Source: DATJFH01 sp035495815
GTDB taxonomy: Bacteria > Acidobacteriota > Terriglobia > Bryobacterales > Bryobacteraceae
Length of the DNA stretch: 12,062 bases
Reading direction: 5' to 3'
NCBI GenBank assembly: GCA_035495815.1
Contig: DATJFH010000377.1
Location: 1-12,062 of the forward strand
Part shown: positions 6,861 to 12,062 of the stretch, piece after piece
Layout: every line of letters starts with the position of its first letter
How positions within the stretch are numbered: the stretch's first letter is position 1
Program-made: the position numbers and the translations under genes
The notes under the pieces: generated by a model
Database searches by the model: none
Told to the model about the DNA's origin: nothing
What the model saw: only the letters and a program-made list of their open reading frames with translations

Positions 6861-7949
6861 ATGCTCGATCGACGCACCTTCACCGCGCTCCTCTTCGCCG
6901 CACCCGCCTTTCCCCAGGATTCAAAGTCCGCTCCCGCGCTCTCCTGGCACGACGTCCACCAGTTCAGCCTGGAAGGCAAAGCCTGGGCGGACACCAAAGC
7001 GCCTTTCGACCGCCTGCCGGCGAAAGCCGAAGGCATCGTCCGCAAAGCCGTCTGGGACCTCAGCCGGCGTTCGGCCGGGATGTGCGTCCGCTTCATCGCC
7101 GACGCCACCGCCATCCACGCCCGCTGGACCCTCCTGTCGCCGGCGCTCGCCCTGGTCACCATGCCCGCCACCGGCGTCAGCGGACTGGACCTCTATGCCA
7201 GGACGGACGCCGGACGCTGGCGCTGGGTCGGCATCGGACGTCCGGCCACCTATCCCACCAGCACCGCCGTCATCGGCAACGGCATCGCGCCCGGCAAGCG
7301 GGAGTACATGCTTTACCTGCCGCTTTACAACGGGGTGACCTCGGTCGAGATCGGCGTGCCCGAAGGGTCGCCCATCTCGAAAGCGCCGGCACGGGAACGC
7401 AGCCGCAAGCCCATCCTGTTTTACGGCACGTCCATTACCCAGGGCGCGGCCGCCTCGCGTCCGGGCATGTGCCACCCGGCCATCCTCGGACGAAGGTTCG
7501 ACCGCGAGGTGATCAACCTCGGCTTCTCCGGCAACGGCAAGATGGAGCCGGAAATCGCGCGGCTGCTGGCCGAACTCGACCCGGCCGTCTACATCCTGGA
7601 CTGCCTCCCCAACATGACCGCGCAGGAAGTGGAAGAGCGCGCCGAGGGCTTCGTGCGCATCCTTCGCGAGGCCCGGCCCACCCATCCCATCCTGCTCGTC
7701 GAGGACCGCAGCTATACGGACGGCTTCTACATCACCTCCCGCCGCCGCAGGAACGAAACCAGCCGCGCCGCGTTCCAGGCGGTCTTCAAGAAGCTGACGC
7801 GCGACAAGGTTCCCCACCTGCATTACCTGGCCGGCGAGAGTCTGCTGGGAGACGACGGCGAGGCTTCCATCGACGGGTCGCATCCCACCGATCTCGGATT
7901 CGTGCGCCAGGCCGATCAGTTCGAGAAAGCGCTGCGGAAAATGCTCTGA
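6861..7949 (+). CDS. Secreted SGNH/GDSL hydrolase with GxDLY N-terminal domain
   Basis: A 362-residue esterase-type protein. The leader MLDRRTFTALLFAAPAFPQ combines a Tat-like RRTF with a short hydrophobic core, so export is likely. Residues about 28-175 form the beta-sandwich found in front of this SGNH subfamily, with its GLDLY signature at 108-112. The hydrolase domain (about 183-360) shows every SGNH block: nucleophile S191 in GTSITQG, the glycine block NLGFSGNG (219-226), N251 in CLPNM, and D338/H341 in DGSH. Relatives include carbohydrate and sialic-acid O-acetylesterases, so deacylation of sugars or glycopeptides is plausible but unproven. TTATAA stands 12 nt before the ATG and no ribosome binding site is visible, so the message may be almost leaderless. 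Divergent from the Sox-like operon. Confidence 0.87.
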   Translation: MLDRRTFTALLFAAPAFPQDSKSAPALSWHDVHQFSLEGKAWADTKAPFDRLPAKAEGIVRKAVWDLSRRSAGMCVRFIADATAIHARWTLLSPALALVTMPATGVSGLDLYARTDAGRWRWVGIGRPATYPTSTAVIGNGIAPGKREYMLYLPLYNGVTSVEIGVPEGSPISKAPARERSRKPILFYGTSITQGAAASRPGMCHPAILGRRFDREVINLGFSGNGKMEPEIARLLAELDPAVYILDCLPNMTAQEVEERAEGFVRILREARPTHPILLVEDRSYTDGFYITSRRRRNETSRAAFQAVFKKLTRDKVPHLHYLAGESLLGDDGEASIDGSHPTDLGFVRQADQFEKALRKML

Positions 7950-7957
7950 TGCCCAAA

Positions 7958-7977
7958 CGGCAGCCCTGACCCTGCCG
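7958..7977 (+). terminator. Weak hairpin after the SGNH hydrolase gene
   Basis: CGGCAG (7958-7963) pairs with CTGCCG (7972-7977) across an 8-nt loop, 8 bp after the hydrolase stop codon. No T-tract follows, so it is not a classic rho-independent terminator; it may only stabilise the transcript end. The other 115 bp before the kinase gene hold no clear promoter. Confidence 0.25.
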
Positions 7978-8092
7978 GCCAGCGTCAGGCGCGTACTGCC
8001 GTGTACCAGCCCGCCATACGAAATCTCTATTGCCGGCTTTCGGTTGACCGATAAGCTACCTGAAAGAACGGTATCTCGGACCTGGAGCCCGA

Positions 8093-11000
8093 TTGGACGT
8101 CAAAAGTTTGCCCGATACACATGACACGCGAGCCGGTGTTGGCCCGGCGGCCGATGCCCCGGCCGTCAGCCTGGCAGCCGCCATCGAGCAGACCGCCGAA
8201 GCCGTAGTCATCACGGACGACAAGGCGCGCATCCTCTACGTCAACCCGGCCTTCACGCGCATTACCGGTTACACAGCCGAGGATGCTCTCGGCCAGAACC
8301 CCCGGCTGCTGAAGTCGGGCTTGCAGGATCCCGAATATTACCGCGACCTTTGGAAGACCATCCGAGCCGGACGGGTCTGGCAGGGGGAGTTGATCAACCG
8401 CCGCAAGGACGGCGTCTTCTATACCGAGGAGATGACCATCACTCCCGTCCGGGATGCGGCTGGGGCCATCAGCAACTTCATTGCGATCAAGCAGGACGTC
8501 ACCGCCCGCAAGGCGGCCGAGGAAGCGCAGCGGTTTCTCGCCTCCATCGTCGAATCCGTCCAGGACGCGATCATCGGCGCCGCGCCCGACGGCCGCATCG
8601 TCAGCTGGAATCGCGCCGCCGAAACACTCTACGGATACAAGGCCGGCGAAGTCATCGGCCAGCCGATATCCATTCTCTGGGAGAAGACAGAGGAGTTGGC
8701 CCGCCTGGAGCCCATCCTTGCGGCTCTTCAAAAGGGCCAGGCCATCCCTCAATTCGAGTCCGTCGCCATTCGCAAGGACGGCTGCCGTGTGAATATCGCC
8801 CTCTCGATCGCCCCTGTCCGGGACGCTTCGGGACGCGTCATGGCTTGCGCCGGAATCAGCCGCGACATCACCGCGCGGAAACAGGGCGAGCAGACCCGAA
8901 ACCTGCTGGCTTCGATCGTGCAATCCTCCGACGACGCGATCGTCGGCATGAACCTCGATGGCGTCATCATGAGCTGGAACCGCGGCGCGCAAACCCTCTA
9001 CGGCTATACGGCGGAGGAGATGATCGGGCGGACAACTTCGGCTCTGGCGCCCCCGGACCGGCAGGACGAGATCAGGAGCATCCTCAAGTCCGTCCGTGAC
9101 GCGGTCGAAGTTACGCACCTGGAAACCGTGCGAGTGACCAAAGCGGGCCGCCTCATCGACGTCTCCCTCAATGTTTCCCCGATCCTGGGCGCCGCCGGGA
9201 GCGTGGCTGGCGCGGCCGCCATCACGCGCGACATCACCGGGCGCAGACAGGCGGAAGAGAGGCTTCGCGAGCGCGAAGAGCGGTTTCGCACGGCCTTTGA
9301 GAACGCGCCGTTCGGGATGTGCTTGAGCTCTCTCGATGCGCGGCTGATCCAGGTGAATTCGCCCTTTTGCGCCATGGTCGGCTACACCGAACCGGAGCTG
9401 TTGACGATGCGTTGGGATAGGCTCACTCATCCGGACGATATTGCCATCTCGGAGAACGCATCGCGTCAACTGATCGCCGGGTCCATCTCCTGCGCCGACA
9501 TGGAAAAGCGATACCTGCGGAAAAACGGCGAGATCATCTGGGCTCGTGTTCGGATCTCCCTCATGCGCAACATCCATGGCGAGCCGTCCCACTTCATCGC
9601 GCACACCGAGGACGTGACTCTGCGCCGCAAGGCCGAAGCGGAGCTCCGCATGGCCAAGGAAGCCGCCGAAGCGGCCAACCGAGCCAAAAGCGAATTCCTG
9701 GCGAACATGAGCCACGAAATCCGGACGCCGATGAATGGCGTAATCGGCATGACGGACCTCGTGCTCGACACCGAGCTGACCGAGGACCAACGCGACTGCC
9801 TGGAAACCGCCAAGACGTCCGCCGATGCGCTCCAGTCGATCATCAACGACATCCTCGATTTCTCCAAGATCGAGGCCGGCAAGCTGCAGGTCGAGCACAT
9901 TCCTTTCGATTTGACGCGCTGCGTCGATACCGTCATCAAGGCGCTGGGCTACAGCGCCGAACAGAAAGGTCTCGAGCTGATCTGTCATTTCCACACGGGC
10001 GTTCCGAAAATGGTGCTCGGAGACCCCTACCGGCTGCGGCAGGTGCTGGTGAATCTGGTCAATAACGCCATTAAGTTCACTCAGGCGGGCGAAGTCGTGG
10101 TGCAGGTATCGAAGACCGTGGCCGCCGCCGGGTCGACAACCATCGAGTTCCGTGTTTCCGACACCGGCATCGGCATCCCCGAGGAAAAGAGGAAGTCCAT
10201 CTTCGAAGCCTTTGTGCAGGCCGACGCATCTTCGACGCGGCGCTTCGGCGGCGCCGGGCTCGGTCTGGTCATCAGTTCCCGGCTGGCGGAACTCCTCGGT
10301 GGAAAGATCTGGCTGGAGAGCGAAGTGGGTAAGGGCAGCATTTTCCATTTCACTGCGGCCTTTGAAACCGCCGGCCTTCCCGATGCGGTCCCGCCGGACC
10401 TGGGAATTCTGAAAGATCTGCGGGCGCTGGTGGTGGACGACAACGCCAGCAGCCGCAACGCGCTGGCCGACTCGCTCAGCCGGTTGGGAATGAAACCGGA
10501 GACCGCCCCCGGCGGCGCGGCGGCTCTGGTTGCCGCGAGAAAATCAGCCGCGGCCGGGCTCCCGTTTCACCTGCTGGTGATCGATTCGGAGATGCCGGAG
10601 ATGGACGGCTTTACGCTCGCCTCGCAGGTCGCTAAGGATTCCGCTCTGGGGAATCCGCCGGTCGTGATGCTGACCTCGCGGGCGACGCAGCGCCAGGATC
10701 CCCGGAACGGAGTGGCCTCCTCCCTGGCTAAGCCCGCCGGTGAAACCGAGCTGCTGGAGACTGTCCTGCGGGCGGTCGGCAAGACCGAGGCCCTCGAGCG
10801 CCGCCGCCCGCCGGCCGAAAAACGCGCCGCGCCGAAGGAGGGCGCCTTGCGCGTACTGGTGGTCGATGACAACAGGGTGAATCAGGTGGTCGCGGTTCGT
10901 CTCATCGAGAAGTACGGCCACCAGGTTTTGTCGGCCGGAAACGGCAGGGAGGCGCTCGAAGCCATTGAAAAATCCCGCTTCGACGTCGTATTCATGGACG

Positions 11001-11353
11001 TGCAAATGCCGGACATGGACGGCTTCGAGGCCACTGCCGCCATTCGGCGCAAAGAGCTGGATACCGGAAAACGGACGCCGGTGATCGCCATGACCGCCCA
11101 CGCCATGAGCGGCGACCGTGAACGCTGCCTGGCCGCCGGCATGGACGGCTACGTCGCCAAGCCCGTCCGCGCCGGCGACCTGCTCGATGCCATCCGGAAG
11201 GCGCTCCCTTCCGGCGGACTCCTCTCCGAGCAGAGTATGATCAAATATTCCTTGCCTGCCGGACGGGAGCCGGCGTTGGAACATGCCCGTTTCCCTGAAG
11301 GATCAGATCGTCATCGTGGTGGGAGCGTCGAGCGGTATCGGCCGTGCGATTAG
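8093..11353 (+). CDS. Soluble hybrid sensor histidine kinase: four PAS domains, HisKA, HATPase, two receivers
   Basis: A 1086-residue signalling protein with no membrane segment, so it probably senses a cytoplasmic cue. Domain order: PAS1 (about 28-145), PAS2 (148-265), PAS3 (271-388), PAS4 (397-515), a coiled linker, HisKA with H541 in SHEIRTPMNG, and HATPase_c with N-box N654-N658, G1 box DTGIGI from D690 and G2 box GGAGLGL (719-725; GGTGLGL is usual). Receiver 1 has D782/D783, D831, T861 and K880; receiver 2 has D925/D926, D969, T1001 and K1023. Both keep the residues for phosphorylation. There is no HPt or output domain, so a separate phosphotransfer protein is expected. The start is TTG with GGAG 5 nt upstream; no ATG or GTG precedes PAS1 in this frame. 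The last 23 codons overlap the downstream dehydrogenase gene. The ligand is unknown. Confidence 0.93.
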   Translation: MDVKSLPDTHDTRAGVGPAADAPAVSLAAAIEQTAEAVVITDDKARILYVNPAFTRITGYTAEDALGQNPRLLKSGLQDPEYYRDLWKTIRAGRVWQGELINRRKDGVFYTEEMTITPVRDAAGAISNFIAIKQDVTARKAAEEAQRFLASIVESVQDAIIGAAPDGRIVSWNRAAETLYGYKAGEVIGQPISILWEKTEELARLEPILAALQKGQAIPQFESVAIRKDGCRVNIALSIAPVRDASGRVMACAGISRDITARKQGEQTRNLLASIVQSSDDAIVGMNLDGVIMSWNRGAQTLYGYTAEEMIGRTTSALAPPDRQDEIRSILKSVRDAVEVTHLETVRVTKAGRLIDVSLNVSPILGAAGSVAGAAAITRDITGRRQAEERLREREERFRTAFENAPFGMCLSSLDARLIQVNSPFCAMVGYTEPELLTMRWDRLTHPDDIAISENASRQLIAGSISCADMEKRYLRKNGEIIWARVRISLMRNIHGEPSHFIAHTEDVTLRRKAEAELRMAKEAAEAANRAKSEFLANMSHEIRTPMNGVIGMTDLVLDTELTEDQRDCLETAKTSADALQSIINDILDFSKIEAGKLQVEHIPFDLTRCVDTVIKALGYSAEQKGLELICHFHTGVPKMVLGDPYRLRQVLVNLVNNAIKFTQAGEVVVQVSKTVAAAGSTTIEFRVSDTGIGIPEEKRKSIFEAFVQADASSTRRFGGAGLGLVISSRLAELLGGKIWLESEVGKGSIFHFTAAFETAGLPDAVPPDLGILKDLRALVVDDNASSRNALADSLSRLGMKPETAPGGAAALVAARKSAAAGLPFHLLVIDSEMPEMDGFTLASQVAKDSALGNPPVVMLTSRATQRQDPRNGVASSLAKPAGETELLETVLRAVGKTEALERRRPPAEKRAAPKEGALRVLVVDDNRVNQVVAVRLIEKYGHQVLSAGNGREALEAIEKSRFDVVFMDVQMPDMDGFEATAAIRRKELDTGKRTPVIAMTAHAMSGDRERCLAAGMDGYVAKPVRAGDLLDAIRKALPSGGLLSEQSMIKYSLPAGREPALEHARFPEGSDRHRGGSVERYRPCD

Positions 11354-12011
11354 CGCGCTGTTCGCCCGCCAGGGCGCGCGGGTAGTGGCCTCGGCGCGCC
11401 GCGGGGACCGGCTGCGCTCTTTGCAGGTGGAGCTCTCGAAGGACGATATCCCCATCGACATCGCGCCTGCCGACGCAGCCAGCGCGGAAGAGATGGAACA
11501 ACTGGCCAAGCGCGCGCTCGCCCGGTTCGGCCGCATCGACATCCTCGTATATGCCGCCGGAACGAACACCCGCGACCGGGCCATGAAGAATATGAACCCG
11601 GATCTCTGGGATACCCTGATCCGGGTCAATCTGAATGGCGCATACTACATTACCCAGGCGGTGCTGCCGGCGATGCGGCAGGCTGGGTCGGGGCACCTGA
11701 TCTATGTCTCGTCGATCTCCGGTTTGACGCCGGATGCTTCCGGCGCCGCTTACCAGGCCGCCAAACGCGGTCTGCTCGGACTGGCGCACGCCATCCGGGC
11801 GGAGGAAAAGGAGAACGGCATCCGCACCTGCGTCGTCTGTCCGGGCCTGGTCGATACCGAGATTCTCGAAAAGCGGCCGGTCAAGCCGACCCCCGAGATC
11901 CTGGCCAAAGCCTTGCAGCCGGAGGATGTGGCCGAAGCGGTGCTCTCCATAGCCACTCTGCCGCCCAGAGCCGTTGTTCCCGAAATACAGCTCCTGCCCA
12001 CCTGCCTGTAG
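11283..12011 (+). CDS. Short-chain dehydrogenase/reductase (SDR), probably NADP(H)-dependent
   Basis: A 242-residue classical SDR with a Rossmann fold. The cofactor motif GASSGIG is at 14-20, and the basic pair R39-R40 after the second strand suggests NADP(H). The structural motif, usually NNAG, reads YAAG (90-93). The catalytic set is N116, S144, Y157 and K161 (YQAAK). CPGLVDTEI (186-194) and the ending PEIQLLPT resemble YdfG-type SDRs that act on hydroxy acids or small carbonyls, but the substrate cannot be read from sequence. The ATG lies 71 nt inside the 3' end of the kinase gene, in another frame. It is well supported because the usual SDR N-terminus starts a few residues later. The ribosome binding site is weak (GGA close to the ATG, GGGAG further away), so translation may be coupled to the kinase gene. 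Confidence 0.92.
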   Translation: MPVSLKDQIVIVVGASSGIGRAISALFARQGARVVASARRGDRLRSLQVELSKDDIPIDIAPADAASAEEMEQLAKRALARFGRIDILVYAAGTNTRDRAMKNMNPDLWDTLIRVNLNGAYYITQAVLPAMRQAGSGHLIYVSSISGLTPDASGAAYQAAKRGLLGLAHAIRAEEKENGIRTCVVCPGLVDTEILEKRPVKPTPEILAKALQPEDVAEAVLSIATLPPRAVVPEIQLLPTCL

Positions 12012-12062
12012 CGAATTCTTCACAATATTTCCCGCCCTCATCCGTCTACTGGGAGAGATGCG

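Noticed and set aside
6797..7969. A longer alternative frame over the SGNH hydrolase gene
   Set aside because: Arg/Pro/His-rich translation typical of a shifted frame; the frame starting at 6861 carries all the SGNH catalytic blocks.
8027..10348. A 773-codon open frame on the minus strand opposite the kinase gene
   Set aside because: It mirrors the codon bias of the GC-rich kinase gene, has no recognisable domain, and the plus strand encodes unmistakable PAS, kinase and receiver motifs.
12051..12062. GGGAGAGATG at the right edge as the start of another gene
   Set aside because: The spacing between the GGGAG and the ATG is only 2 nt and just five bases of frame are visible.

Overview
The window is GC-rich, gene-dense bacterial chromosomal DNA with ten coding regions, nine complete and one cut by the left edge. 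I see no rRNA, tRNA, CRISPR, insertion sequence, phage gene or attachment site. The content suggests an environmental Acidobacteriota of the Solibacter/Bryobacter type: a secreted PQQ-like propeller protein with a WPQFLGPDRNG start, a DUF1080 sugar hydrolase, a CehA/McbA metallohydrolase, a GxDLY/SGNH esterase, Tat-type leaders and a long multi-PAS hybrid kinase. This assignment is an inference from gene content and base composition; there is no marker gene.

Layout. Positions 1-365 (minus): the N-terminus of a secreted protein of unknown function. Positions 570-3426 (minus): a CehA/McbA-type metallohydrolase behind a secreted beta-propeller protein, with a probable rho-independent terminator between them (2174-2206). 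A small AT-rich divergent promoter region (3427-3480) separates these from a plus-strand DUF1080 (3-keto-disaccharide hydrolase type) secreted protein (3481-4164). That gene meets the next operon tail to tail with only 4 bp between stop codons.

Positions 4169-6704 (minus) form one tight operon, in order of transcription: SoxC-like molybdenum sulfite/sulfane dehydrogenase, SoxD-like monoheme cytochrome c (8-nt overlap), a small protein resembling the polyhydroxyalkanoate (PHA) granule family (2-nt gap), and a YfcE-type phosphodiesterase (10-nt gap). The first two probably form a periplasmic sulfur-compound dehydrogenase that passes electrons to the respiratory chain. No soxXYZAB genes are in view.

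Positions 6861-12011 (plus): a secreted GxDLY/SGNH esterase, then a soluble hybrid histidine kinase (four PAS domains, HisKA, HATPase, two receivers), then a short-chain dehydrogenase whose start lies 71 nt inside the kinase gene. The intergenic stretches are all under 300 bp: 366-569 (no gene or convincing regulatory site), 2124-2214 (terminator), 3427-3480 (promoter candidates), 6705-6860 (divergent, weak promoter signals), 7950-8092 (one hairpin) and 12012-12062 (nothing).

Overall the region reads as ordinary accessory chromosome: exported hydrolases for carbohydrate or aromatic compounds, a sulfur-oxidising dehydrogenase pair and a signalling protein. I found no clear sign of a wholly new system. 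The most useful leads are the orphan Sox-like operon with its two unexpected passengers, and the kinase/dehydrogenase overlap.
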